Under the pieces are notes generated by a model. The model had not been told where the DNA came from, made no database searches, and saw only the letters and a program-made list of their open reading frames with translations. Below are positions 12,401 through 25,300 of a stretch of 64,000 nt of DNA, in pieces. Numbering within the stretch: position 1 is the first letter of the stretch; each line of letters opens with the position of its first letter. The translations under genes and the position numbers were made by a program. Origin of the DNA: Linepithema humile (Eukaryota > Arthropoda > Insecta > Hymenoptera > Formicidae); NCBI RefSeq assembly GCF_040581485.1, contig NC_090131.1, forward strand, positions 7,440,001 through 7,504,000, in the 5' to 3' direction.

Positions 12401-15400
12401 CGCGCAGAGTGGCCACATTAATAGAACTGGGAGGCACCGACCCTTTAGCTGCAAATACTGCAGTAGTAAAGTTTACTGTCCGCCATGCAGGACAATATCG
12501 AATAGCTGTACTTATCGGATCGTGTCATGTTCATGGCAGCCCGTTCCTTAAGAATTTCCTTCCTGGTACGTACATTCGGTGCACGTGTGCAGCGGACGAG
12601 AAAAGCCATATCCAACAATGCGACGGAAATACGATCAACGTATGATAAATTCCCAAGACGGAAATGTCGAGACATCAATCATTTTCGAGTTAGATTCTGA
12701 AAATAAACAAAATCTTGTTAGAGAATTAAATTCGAAAAATGCGAATTGGTTAAAATTCTTATTTGCTTTTTACTTGACAGATTTGAGAATCACACAAATG
12801 TCTTTAATGTTTAAAAAGTGTGAAACGGAATAATGATCTCCCTCGAATATTGAATTAAAAATTTGTAAAAAATATGAAATCTAGAACATTAAATAGAAGA
12901 TTCAATTGCTATCGGATGATATTAATAGACTTATAATTCACCGCAGGTCCTCCAGATCCAAATAAAACGGTTTTTGTACGACAAAGTTCTACGGTCGTTT
13001 GTACAGCTGGAATAGCGCATTTGATGACAATAGAACCACGCGACGAATATGACAATCTGTGCAAATTTGGGCCTGGGGATCAGCCTACAGAAGGCTATAA
13101 TGTCAATATTACACAGGTAAATCGGAAAATGTTGCGAGAAAAAAATCGTAATAATTAATGTCGTCTGAATTGATTCTCCGCAGATCGGTAGTTTAGTAGA
13201 CAAAGGATCGTTGGTAGACTGTAGTATCCAGCTCGACTATGATACCCCAAATCAAAGGATTCGCTTGAAAGTGAGCTTTCCGAAGGGCGGATGTTACCAC
13301 GCGACTGTCAGTTTAGCAGGATTGCAGTTGCACAATGGGGACTTCGACATCATTGTACTGGAAAGTGCGTAAAATGCATTTACATCGGACGCTTTGTCCA
13401 TTGCGCTTTCATGCAGCGCAGCTCGTGCATCTCGCCCTTTCTTCTCATTAATAGGTTCCGTCGCAAGAATGGTGCACAATAACGTGGCGTCCAAGGATCC
13501 CGATATCTGTTACGCCGCCAAGCTGCTGGGCATGCAAGGAGAGAGATTTTCCAAACCGAAGAAGGTCTTCTGCTTCATCTCGCCTAAGCAGCTTACGATT
13601 AAGGAGTATTTGTTGAAATTCATCCCCAAAAGACTCGTAACGTTCAGACTGTGCCCTTCGACTAAGGTACGTAAACGTGTGAAAAATAACCACGCACGAT
13701 TGACCACGATATCGATCGTGCTTCCGCCGCGAGATTTTAATGTGTTACTTTTTTTCATCGCGTTGCAGTTTCACTTTGAAAGTTCGACTAATCAGCACGA
13801 AGGCTACTATCCATTTTCGATAGACGACGGCTGCCAGCCTCCCGTTGAATTAATATCGCTATACCGAGACATAATAGCCGCTACGTTCACTCTGTTTCTC
13901 CTGAAAAACATCGGCGGCAGTGAAACGTTCGCCGATAAACAAGACTTTTTCTACCACGAGGTCCGCAAACACCACCAGAAGCATTATCACGAGAAGCTGT
14001 CGATGAAGGTGCAACGTGACAAGCTTCTGGAATCGGTAAATATAATCTACGATATTTGTATGCCGGAGCGTCGCGTAAAAATATGTATTAATTCTATTTT
14101 TCTTTTTGTTTTGTTAAAAGTCTATGAAAGCTACTAAAGGCTTTTCCGTGAGCGATTGGTGCAGGAATTTCGAAATCACTTTCCAAGGCGAACAAGGTGC
14201 GTTATATCTTCCAAGTTTTCTTTAAAAGTTTACAAAGCAATTACACGAGTGCTACTTCTGTTTCCAGGCGTCGATTGGGGCGGCGTGCGACGCGAATGGT
14301 TCGAATTGATATGCGCCGCGCTGTTCGACCCGGGAAACGGTTTGTTTGCGTCGTTCGGGGAGTCGCAACAGGCGCTGGTGCATCCGAATCCCAAACGGCC
14401 GCCGCATCTTAAATTAAAGCACTACGAGTTCGCCGGGCGTATCGTCGGCAAGTGTCTTTACGAGTCGGCACTCGGCGGTTCTTATCGCCAATTAGTACGC
14501 GCACGATTTACCAGATCATTCCTCGCGCAAATAATAGGACTTCGGGTGCATTACAAGGTAACATATCTGGCTCCTCGCTTGTACGTAAAGTTGATCAGCA
14601 AATAAAACAGTTGTACTTTCTTTTATGAATACCAGTACTTCGAGCAGGACGACCCTGATCTGTATTTAAGTAAAGTGAAGTACATTCTCGAGAACGACGT
14701 TGAGGAAATGGAACTGTATTTTGTCGAAGAAGAATACGACAAGGACGGCCAATTGTTGAAGGTAGATATTTTGACACTTCAAAAATAACAATAAATATTG
14801 TTAGCTTTTATAACGAATTGTTTGGCAATCATTTAGAATCTGTAATCGAATTTCTTCTACATCAAAATCAATTTTTGTCACTAAATTTAGATTTTATTCC
14901 TAAACTTTTTTTCAATATCTCCGATAAAACAAAAGCAGTATAAATAAATATACAATTATCGGTGAAAATAAAAAAACTAAGTAAAAATATTTCAAATAAA
15001 GAATATCCATAGTTTTATATTTTATGCAAAAAAAATACTATTCTCATAAAGATCTGCGAAGCAGAATTAATGCATAGCGGTGGTTAAATTATATTTCTTA
15101 GCGCTATGATTCAATTCTATGTTTTGTATAGCTGGCGGAATTAATTCCCGGCGGCAGTAAGATCCGCGTAACTAACGACACAAAACTTCGTTACTTGGAC
15201 GCGCTCGCTCAACACCGGCTCGCCAGTTCCATCCGCAACGAAGTCGATCATTTCTTGCGCGGCCTCAACGAATTAATTCCCGACAATCTTTTAGGAATAT
15301 TCGACGAAAACGAATTGGAGGTAACGCAAGATCCAATCTGCCGCAGCAAACTTATTCACAAATAATGCTTCACGACTCTTTTTTTTTCGCAGCTGCTGTT

Positions 15401-16040
15401 ATGCGGAACCGGCGAGTACAGCGTGGCGGATTTACGCGCGCATCACATAGCTAACGGGAGCTCGCCGGAGTTCCTCCGTGTTCTCGACTGGTTCTGGACG
15501 GCGGTGAGCAACTTCACGCAGGAAGAAATGGCGCGATTGCTCCAGTTCACCACGGGCTGCTCGCAATTGCCGCCCGGCGGGTTTCAACAGCTCAGCCCGC
15601 GTTTCCAGATTACGGCCGCACCGACGTTCGCTAACTTACCCACAGCACATACCTGGTGCGCATTCTTATCGCGTTATTCATTCATTTCTTTATTAATCGT
15701 TTTCACATTCGCCGTGCATTGACTTTCCGTTCACGCCACTTGGAGTGTTCAAAAATACCGATAAATAATTATCTTAATAAAACTTTAATAGATAAAATTA
15801 TTAATTTGTTTGCGAACATACTTTGCAATTGTGTTAGACAATTACGTCCCGTCGGTAACCGTCGTGGCGTAAACGAAAAGCTTGGCGAACATGTTAGTGT
15901 GTATATATCGATTTATATTAATTAATATTCCTTGCAGCTTCAACCAACTTTGCTTGCCCGACTACGAGTGCTACGATCACTTTGAACGGGCGCTGCTGTT
16001 GGCGATCAGCGAGGGCACCGAAGGCTTCGGCATGATCTAA
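6493..16040 (+). CDS. AREL1: AREL1-type HECT E3 ubiquitin ligase with N-terminal SAM-like extension
   Basis: Exons: 6493-6745, 10486-10642, 11088-11293, 11837-12036, 12328-12565, 12947-13116, 13184-13364, 13455-13666, 13769-14035, 14121-14196, 14268-14557, 14636-14761, 15132-15320, 15393-15655, 15938-16040; 976 codons in phase. Order: charged N-terminus, SAM-like helices (about residues 115-165), hydrophobic segment beginning MLVVSVSVAG (about 208), filamin-type Ig region (about 270-400), HECT domain (about 630-976). The HECT catalytic cysteine is in HTCFNQLCLP (about Cys943), 34 residues from the end as in the vertebrate protein. AREL1 ubiquitinates apoptosis antagonists such as SMAC; the insect substrates are unknown. 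The vertebrate protein begins near the hydrophobic segment, so the first three exons are extra. ATGs at 6631, 6712 and 11843 are alternative starts. Confidence 0.93.
7409..9733 (-). CDS. Small secreted leucine-rich-repeat protein
   Basis: Three exons on the minus strand: 9733-9643, 8849-8365 and 7756-7409, giving 307 residues in phase with consensus splice sites. The N-terminus MCHFLFLVLAGISMLLDTANA is a clear signal peptide. About four to five LRRs follow (residues 60-180), with the pattern LxxLxLxxNxI, for example LEQLDLSNNLIASIEPGVF. The section ends in a capping motif, GNPITFRCRG. The C-terminal exon is not LRR; it has four cysteines and a basic tail. There is no membrane segment or obvious lipid anchor, so secretion is inferred. 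The gene lies wholly inside AREL1 intron 1, on the opposite strand. I do not recognise an ortholog. Confidence 0.88.
9391..9593. repeat. Diverged direct repeat in LRR-gene intron 1
   Basis: A block with CGTG.TTAAAT.ACTGAATAAGAG..ACTTG..ATA..AGAGTCT..T occurs at 9393-9440 and again at 9541-9590, about 148 bases apart. The AT-rich spacer contains further ATATTCAAT-type short repeats. This looks like a local duplication. It sits just downstream of the first exon of the LRR gene and adds no coding sequence. Confidence 0.6.
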
Positions 16041-18004
16041 TCGGGGAACCGTAGGATCCACTAAATCTCTAGTCGAGCCTAGGTAGAGCGACACCATTAA
16101 TTATAATATCTATTTTTCCTCTGACAGTAAAAACCACGTTCTCTCGGGAGGTTAGATCCCACCGCGAGTTCGCCCATAGCAATCTCTTTGCGGGATCGAA
16201 CGGAGAGGGCAACTTTATCGCACGTTTTGATATGTAGCCGATTAGAACTTTTGGAATTATCTTTTTCCCGTTCACGCCGAAGACTATCAGGAACAATCTA
16301 ATCTTCCGACGACGTAGGGGATACAGTTTCTATTGAGCCGCGGCGACGTTTTTATAAAAACGGAGGATATAAGTATTCACAGCGAGAGCAATGTTACCTC
16401 AACATCAGAATTGCTCAATATTATTGTATCGCGACCTAGCGTAGCTGAAACTCTTTATCATAGGTTTTACGTGAACGCGGAGAGAGAGAGTTGCATCGCT
16501 GCGTTCCTCGACGATGTAGTTTAACGTCGCTGTATAATGACGTAACGACAAAATCAAAATAGCGGCATAATTTCGTTTCACGGTGAGGCGAGATCGACGC
16601 ATTCGACGAGGGGAGATCACAGCATCGAATGTTCCGTTTCTGTCAGTATTTCTTTCGAGTGCATTCTGTCGTGTAGCGCGCAGTGATTTCTGTACTTTTA
16701 AGTAATTTTAAGAATGATTATAATGCGATGTTCTAATTGAAGCTTTAGTCTGGTCGTTCAGTTCTTTTTATTTTTTATCTCACGTATGATTACAGCACAC
16801 GGCGATTTTACGGTACTTCCAACGTCGAGTAATGAATTTAGTGTACATTCTAATTAGTAATAACATTCTGTACAAAAAAATTCCGAGAAAATAACGCTAC
16901 GTATTGTTACATTTGTTTCTTGTCGACGCAAAATGACTCGCGATATAATAAGCGCGATTGCCTAGTCATGATGAAAAATACCGTATAAACATCGCATTCT
17001 GATGTATACGCATTTATTTAAGATTGCAATGATATACACTTATATTAAGTAGAGACGGACTATATAAAAAGTAGTAATCGCAATAGCAGGCGATTCGTTG
17101 CGGACGAATGGGCAACAGTCGCTAAATCATACTACGCCTCGCAGTAGCAACAAACTAATCGCCCCGTCGAATTATCTGTCGTCGGATAATATCGGCGGTA
17201 ACTTATTTTTATCAGTTTATCATATTACGCGAAAACATCTAAGAATATAGATTTAAAAAAGGCACAACATACCCATTATTTATTTGACAAATCCTTATAA
17301 GCTCTCCCACTTATCACATAATCTTCCCGCTTCCAGTTTACAAAAGCAAAATTTATCCTACAAATACTGCATGGCGCAATAAAATTGCTCGTTTTTTATC
17401 CACAGTATATATATAAAATCTACTACTCAAAAATTAAATATTAATAAAAAAATTGATTGCTATATAGTTTAATCGAAAGAAAGTTAATGCTTGTCAATTT
17501 CTCGGCTGTCGCGCGTGCCGTCTGTCCTCGCCGTTTTCCCGCCTTCGAACATTGATCGTAGGATTCTCCTCTTCGCGGCCGGAGGCGTCTGAATCGACTT
17601 ATCAATACACTTCCTCCGGCAAAAATTAACTTACACTCTCAGGAAGTTGCGGTCACCCTTAAACTTCTTATCTACATTCGCAATATATTAAGGTAATGAT
17701 TACGTTAGAAAAAAAAAGCGATTATGCTATCGTTGAGTTATAATTAAGCTTACAAAGTTGTACGACGAAAGAGACAGGCAGAAAGTAAACAACGAAGCTA
17801 TAGATTTCAACACATAGAGAACTTTCAAGCGAAACGCTGCTCGAATAAAATTTGCGTTACAAATATGTAATAAGTATTTATGTTAAAATTAATATAAGAA
17901 GAGCACTTCTGCCAAATTCACTTTTCAAAAGTCGATACAAGCGGCGTGAATTTGATTTCAACTGAGGTAATTATTTAACGAAACAAATGAGGAAATTTAT
18001 TTAC
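16041..18004. other. Convergent 3' ends of AREL1 and the coiled-coil gene
   Basis: No exon is supported here. This is presumably 3' UTR sequence from both sides. An AATAAA for the plus strand lies at 17378-17383, which would give AREL1 a 3' UTR of about 1.35 kb. An AATAAA for the minus strand lies at 17279-17284, serving the coiled-coil gene. If both are used, the transcripts overlap antisense by about 100 bases. Earlier polyadenylation is possible. Confidence 0.45.
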
Positions 18005-21000
18005 TCACGGCGGCAGTGGCAGAGTGGCGCTGGACAGAAACGTGAAAGTCCGTAAGATCGATGCGCGCATGATGCTGCCGGCAATCTGCAGCATCCGACT
18101 GCTCCAGCCACCCTCTTGCCGCAGTAAACGCTCTCTCAGTTCGCTCAATTCCAGCCTGACAGATACAAAACGGATACGCCATGAGACTTTATTAGTATTT
18201 GAAAAAGCAATTTTCTAGAAATATATATTACATTTGTGAATTATATTCCGTTTCGATGCAGCGGAGCTCTGCTTCTCGATCGGCCAGCTGATTCTCTAAA
18301 GAAACCGTGCGTAAGCTCAAAATCTTCACGTTATCTTCGCTGGCTCTCAATCGGTTCTCCAATCTCTGTTTCTCCGTCTCGGCGGCATGCAGTTCTCTAA
18401 TCGTGTGATTTTGCATATTCATCGTTACGTAAATTGCAAAATGAGAGAGCAATGTATGAAAAAAACAAAGGTGAGAATGTATTGAGTTTTTTTGCACTTA
18501 AATGCTTTTAATCTAGAATGAAAATCTGAAGATCCAAGTGTCACCTGGAAGTGCGTTGCAGCTGCTCCTGCGTGGACTCGGCGACAGTTACCTGTGCAGC
18601 TAATTGCATCTGTATTTCTTTAACAGCAGATTCTGCTTTTTCTGCTCTGGCGCCACGCGCTGCCGCTACTACTTCGCTGGCAGATACCTAAGTAATTATT
18701 TTAAAATTATTAAATTGCAACAAAGGATCGTATGATACAAAATAACTTATGACTTATACAAAGCTCGTGTAAACTAAATTTTTAGAAAGAAGGATATTTC
18801 TACGATGAACTTATTCCCCGCCGAATCCCTTGCAGATTGTGAACAATGATACCACATGCGACCTTAATCGTGACAGATATATGTAAACGATTCACACGCA
18901 CACAACTCTAAGTAGCAATTGCAATTTTTCGCGATATCCCGCAGTTTCACAATAAAAGTTAATAGGGCAAGTAGTATCGATCCTTTTTCCTGGTACGGAA
19001 GGAATATTACGTGATATTGAGTCACCGGCGAAGCGCGAAAGGTGTGACTCACTCGTAAGCTATATTTCCCTCGGCGTGCATTGACCTAAAGCTGACTAGC
19101 AAGTGAATCTTAAGATCTTGAAAAAAGTGATGGGTGTCGCGGTGTCACGTATTGCCTAGGCCGAACCAGACAGCAACGTCGTATCGTATCGATTTCGCGA
19201 AGCACATGCGAGCAGGTGGCAATCTTGATCTTCGTTGCAGCAAAAAACATAAAGTTGGAGCTTTTAAAAACGCTTCAATAAACAGAGGAGTTACTTTGCA
19301 TTTGAGTTTCAATCTGAACACCGATTCTACAAAATGTTTTCCTGAAGCTTAATTGAAATTTTAAGAAATGAAATATTTCGGAGATTAGAATTATGTTTTC
19401 TAATATTTTAAAGAATTTTTATGTCAAAGAATATAAAGAAGAATATAAAACAAATTTAAAGAATTTAAGTTTGAAGAATTTTAAAATTATTTCTGCAAAA
19501 TTGAGTTTATCATGGAATGTCGTGCCCGAAATTTCAAGTTATCACGATATCCACCAATATATACACAGAAAGCGAGTCATTCTATTCTGCAAAATTAAAC
19601 GAATCACAGCGAACGACAGTAATCCGAGAGCTTAAAGCAAGGTCGACGAAGGGCTCCCTCGACAAGCTTATAAAACATTAATCGTAAACACGATTACCTC
19701 GCTGGCGACTGCTATAAAAAAAAATTCGATTAAATGGGTCAGCGAAAGATGTTGCTCAGCAAGCTAACGTCTGAGTCGTTGGAGATGTCTAACTTTCAAG
19801 AAAGGGAGGAAGGAAAAAAAAAGAGCAAAAGTGAGTCACTGATTCGTGGAATGCAAAGGGAGTTCGCGCAGAAAGCGCGCGTGGAAGAGTTCACCCCCGA
19901 AGAGGTGGAGGAGGAGGAGGAGGAGGAGGAGGAGGAAAAGGAGGTCGCAGCCTCGTGTCTTCAGCGAGCAATGAGTCACCGAATAGCAGATCAATTTTAC
20001 TACTATTGCGCGATTGCATTACATGTACGAGTCTTCCTAGACAGAAATCATAAGTTTCATCGTTATTCACTTAATATTGTTCACACACATGTAGCGTATT
20101 CTTCACTAAGTGCATAAATTTCAAATTTTGAATTAAATTTTCTTTCCGAAAATTCTTTTTCTGACGCTCAGCTTTTGAGCAATGAAAAATAAACAGATTT
20201 TTAAAAACTCAGCTTTATAAAAATAGATTAAAAAATTATATTTCAATTTTGAGTAGATTCTCTATTTTGAATTTAACTTTTAGATTTTTAATTCGAAATT
20301 TAATTGTAAAGAGATCTGTTGAAGGCTGCAAAATTGTGATAAATAATGAATTTCTTCAATTTTTTAATTAAGAAAATGTGGCTTAGCCAAAAATTTCTTT
20401 ACTCCAAAAAAAAATCGCTTGTTAGTGAGAAACACCTTGTACAGATAGATTTTCTTATCTTTCTTATTGAATTAACTTCTGAAAAAAACGCAACCTTATC
20501 TAGAAGAATTCTCTTGTCCTCTCGTAACTTCAAAAGTTTCTCCCGATCCTTCGCCATTTGAGCGTCAAGTGCCTTTAATTGATCCTGAACGGTCAAAAGT
20601 TCGTTCTTCAAGTTTCCAACAGCAACTAATCGCTCCTGCGAGACTTCCTCAGCGCGCTTTAGTTCGACCTCCAGCTTTTCTTTTTCCTGCAATAATATAT
20701 CTAAATAGAATCTCGATCTAATGCAAAGTGAAACTTAATACACCAAATACAAACGATGAAACTTATAAAAATAATAAACTATTCAAACGCATTAATTCTC
20801 TCTGAAAAATAGCTCTTTTTTAGCATACAAAATGAATTGCAAGTGCGGTGGTTGAAATGAAATGATCTTCCACCATGAATTAAATGAAATTAGACGATGT
20901 ATGCGATCTATATCTCATTCTATAGCATATCACACGCGAGTTTGACGATTATGGCACGCACGGAATGTAAATATTCCTCCGTCATCCCTGTCGCGTGTCG

Positions 21001-22387
21001 ACATTAGGCGTGCCACACATTCTCACAATAATACCAATGTAATTAAAAGCACTGTAAGCAGCGCATTCATGAGAAATGAGCGCTTATTATCATCGGCGCA
21101 ACGAGAGTAATGCAAACTAAATAAAAAGGAGCGTTATTAAATTCATTTTAACACTGTATCATATATATTGCGAATGCAATACTGAAAACTAATGTTTTCA
21201 GAATTAAAACTCTCTGTATTTTTGTTAAATATAAAACTGATAGCATTGCTAGACGCTTAAATGACGACCATTTAATTGTGTGCGTTTTTAAAACAAAACT
21301 TTAATTTTTCTTTACAACATTCCAATGTTAAAAGCTGAAATTGGAAAGAAGCACGATATTTGAGCAAAAAACAAAATACAGTTTAAAGTGTGATTGCTCG
21401 TACCGATTTGATGGCTTCACGTTCGCGCACCGCCTCTTCCAGCTGTGATTTCTCACGATGCAGCTCGCTGTTCAATCTGCCAACCCGATCGTTCTCGGCG
21501 AGTAACAATCGACGTAGGAACTCAATCTGCAGATGCAGATGTTCCACCTGTTGCTCCAACTGCGCGATCTCAGTGCGTCTACGTCGCCAAGCGTTAAGCA
21601 CTAACATGTGACATACTACATTCGCTGCTTTGACAGTCGGATCTTCTGTTGGAGCGACTACGTCGCCTTGTTCGGATTCCATGGATGGCGTAGCATCCGT
21701 CCAAGATCTGCCACTGCAGTAGGCATTTCCACCATTCATCAAGATCTCTTTGGGTCTGTCGGCAATCTCGTTGAGACGATTGACAGAGGAACCACTTTCC
21801 GACCTAGATAACATATTTCTTGATTAAATCATATACTTATGACATTTTTATTTTATTCTCTAGTTTCTTTCTCTATTTATATATAAAATAATAGAGATAT
21901 CTGATTTATTTTGTACATTCATTGAAATTATATCTTGTGCTATCAATAACTTTAATAAGAAAGTATCCCTATATTATCCAACATTGTTATACATGATACA
22001 TTTGCCTTTCAAAACTCACTTGAGCTCGCCGGCATCGACGCTGGGCAGGGAAAGGTCCATCATTGACAGGCTCTTCTTGCAGCGAGGAGTGCCTATGGCC
22101 AGGAAGCCAGGTGGACATCGGTCGGAGCCGTTCTTGCAAATCGGCGTCGAGATCACGCGACTGATCTTAGTAGTCGCCGACAACCCGACCGCTAATCTGT
22201 AGGGTCTCTTCGGTACGACGCGATGATCGGTGACACGGTACGGACTTGGCCGTGGATGGCATCGTACGGGCACCGGGGCGCACGGCAATCTACGTTGCAC
22301 GCATCGGGGTAGCTTGGTATCCGCCCGGGTGACGGCCGCGGGTCGCGAGCCTGGATTCCGCTTCGATAGGGTGGTTGTTTCTGACAT
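18005..22387 (-). CDS. Coiled-coil protein with hydrophobic C-terminal tail
   Basis: Six minus-strand exons: 22387-22020, 21803-21404, 20686-20495, 18687-18545, 18396-18232 and 18155-18005, giving 472 residues in phase. The first 170 residues are basic and low in structure (many Arg, Pro, Ser). From about residue 175 a long coiled coil runs to about 440, with heptads rich in Glu, Leu, Gln and Arg (RRTEIAQLEQQVEHLHLQIE). The end holds a moderately hydrophobic stretch, MLQIAGSIMRASILRTFTFL, then SSATLPLPP. A cytoskeletal, centrosomal or tail-anchored role is possible, but I cannot name a family. The last codons CCG TGA overlap a strong donor (GTGAGTAAA), so a longer isoform may splice onward. 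Confidence 0.78.
19907..19937. repeat. GGA trinucleotide microsatellite
   Basis: About ten GGA/GAG units run without interruption inside an intron of the coiled-coil gene. On the plus strand they read as a poly-Glu stretch within an open frame, but that frame has no family or splice support and I do not treat it as a gene. Confidence 0.85.
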
Positions 22388-25300
22388 GTCGCTCTTGCAG
22401 CTTGCGCTAATAAGATCGTCCTCGAATGCGATCGGGATTGTTTATGCGTTGCGCCTCACGTCACGGGGACAGAACACGAATGTTGCTGAAACAAATGATT
22501 GTCACTGCGGATGTATCTGGTGTGCAAATATCAAACTTTTCTCAACGTTAGACACACGTAAACGAACAGAATTGATTTGAATGATTAAATAGCAATCCAT
22601 ACTTTTAGCCTATGCAAATACACGTTTGAGCTCCGCGTTTCGGCTAGTTCGAATAGTAGAAGAAAACAGATGTACTGTTTTCTTCTGTCCTACGGTTTCG
22701 TCGAACCATTGCATGTTTCTTCGATTAATGCATTGAAGATGGAAATTCGGAACTTTATAAATAATTAATTATTGCTTTACTTCTGATCAACTTTTATAAT
22801 TTTATTAACATTAATAAATTTTAAGAAAATAAAACGAGGCGATAAAATTATTTCAGAATTTTATAAGTACTTTGATACTGTGAAAACTGATTAATATATA
22901 ATTAAATATCATATAATTATCTAATCGAAGCTAGGAACTCAACTTTTAATATTTAATTAATACATTATTAATAATTGGTATTTTCAATTTTACAACAAAA
23001 GAAACCTTCCAGAAATCTTAAAAAAGACATATGAATTATTTAAGAATTTTATCAGCACTCTAACATCGTCAAAAGTAACCTAGAAGTGAAAATAAGTATG
23101 CAAAGAGGTTAAGATTACCCGTTGGAACGGCCCGAAACACTCCATTTTAACAGGGATTTTACGACTTTGCTACCAGGAACACATGATGATATAGGAGCTC
23201 GCTCGAGTAAACGGAGGTGTGTCCTAGCGGTCCCAGAGCTCGGCAGAGGGGAGCTGGGTAGTGGGGAGCCCTCTTTGGATTGGCTGTTACCTTGCATGGC
23301 TGCCATATGGAGGAGTGACTACCGCTGATTTGGGGCCTCTTTTGATTGGCTGTTGCCATGGCTGTCATGTAATGGCATCCACGGCAATAGCCAATCAAAA
23401 GAGGCCCCAAATCAGCGGTAGTCACTCCTCCATATGGCAGCCATGCAAGGTAACAGCCAATCCAAAGAGGGCTCCCCACTACCTAACTCCCCTCCAACGA
23501 GCTCTGGGACCGCTAAGACACACCTCCGTTTACTCGAGCGAGCTCCTATATCATCATGTGTTCCTGGTAGCAAGTTTCTAAAATCCTGGTTGAAATGGAG
23601 CGTTTCGAACCGTTCTAATGGATAAGCTTAACCTCTTTGCATACTTATTTTCACTTCTAGGCTATTTTTGACAATGTTAGGGTGCTGATAAAATTCTTAA
23701 ATAATTCATACGTCTTTTTTAAGATTTCTGGAAGGTGTCTTTTGTTGTAAAATTGAAAATGCCAATTATTAATAATTTATTAAATAAATATTAAAAGTCG
23801 AGTTCCTAGCTTCGATTAGATGGTTATACGATATTTAATCACATCTCAATCGGTTTTCACAGTATCAGAGTGCTTATAAAATTCTGAAATGATTTTTATC
23901 TTGTTTTATTTTCTCAAAGTTTATTAATATTAATTAAATTATGAAAATTAATCAGAAGTAAAGGAATAATTAATATTTATTAAGATCTAAATTTCTATCT
24001 TCTAATGCGTTAATCGAAGAAAAATAGTGAACAACATCATTTTCGTTATTGCTGTGGATGAAAATCAATAGCGATTATCGGTTTGATGAAAATGAGGGAG
24101 AAAACGGAATATCACGGAATATCTACTCTTTTCTTCTACTATCTTAGGCCAGACGGCTGCAACGTAGAGCAACATATACACGGTCCTTGATTATACGTTA
24201 TTCCTGCTATTATGGTTTATGCGGGATCGTGTCTCCATTCTGGTATTACTGTGACCGCCTGTTCTTGTTTGTTAATTAATTTGGTTGAATGTTGACGATT
24301 TTAGTGAAAAGAATAATGAAGCGACGATTGTATAGCGAAAATAATTCACAGATATTTCAGATAATTCATGTGTAGAAAGATGTTTCGCTATTTGTTGCGT
24401 CATAGTGTCCTGTAAGATAAAGTTTTTGACAAAATTGTTGTCTTTTGCTATTGTTATACAGACGAGTATTTGGCATTAGTTGCAAAAATATTTCATCAGC
24501 ATCATAATTCGGGCAGCACGCAAGTATTTCTCTTTTTAATATATATACTAATATTTTACACACAAGTTGAATATGTCTTGCATTTTATACATCAGATATT
24601 TTTACACAGCTACATATTTTTATTATAATAAATCTTCAAAAAGATTAATTTTTGTGTCTCTGTGTAGAAATGAGCAATAAAGAACGAAATCAAGCAACCA
24701 AGTTTATATTTAAGTACTAGTCAAAAGTGGTCAACAAATCAATTAATCAAAGAAATGAATAATGTGGATTTCATCATAATTGCTTTTTATTAATAGAAAA
24801 TTAGTCGTAAAGCTAAAACTAAAAGTCTGATATTAAATCGTATAAGAATACTTCATATTTAAAAAATTAAATTTTTTTATTTAATATTTAATTTATTTAA
24901 TTATTTGTATAATTCTATACATATTAAAATAGATATTTATATATCTACATTATGTATATATTGCAGATGCTGCTATCAGTTTTAATATTGCCGATGATGT
25001 GACCAGATATTGCCATTCAGAAATTTGGGTAAAAGTTTCAGAGATTTTACTTTACAATCTGTAGGACCATCTCCACAATTGTACAGAAAAAAGACAAATG
25101 CACAGGTAAATCAACAGTATCAAAAATTAAAAGATAAATCTAAATAAAATTGAAAATATAAAAAGCAAGAATTCTACAGAATTCAAACATTCATAATCTA
25201 TTTTTTCTATTGTAGACTTCAAGTATTTCCAAAAGGATTGTTATCTTTTATAAAATACAATCTTCTGTGCACATATGTGTACATATATCAATTTATATCT

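Noticed and set aside
19734..20117. Plus-strand frame with poly-Glu run
   Set aside because: The Glu run comes from a GGA microsatellite in an intron of the coiled-coil gene. There is no splice or family support.
23159..23581. Near-identical 106-residue frames on both strands
   Set aside because: A result of the palindrome: each arm gives the same frame on its own strand. No domain is recognised.
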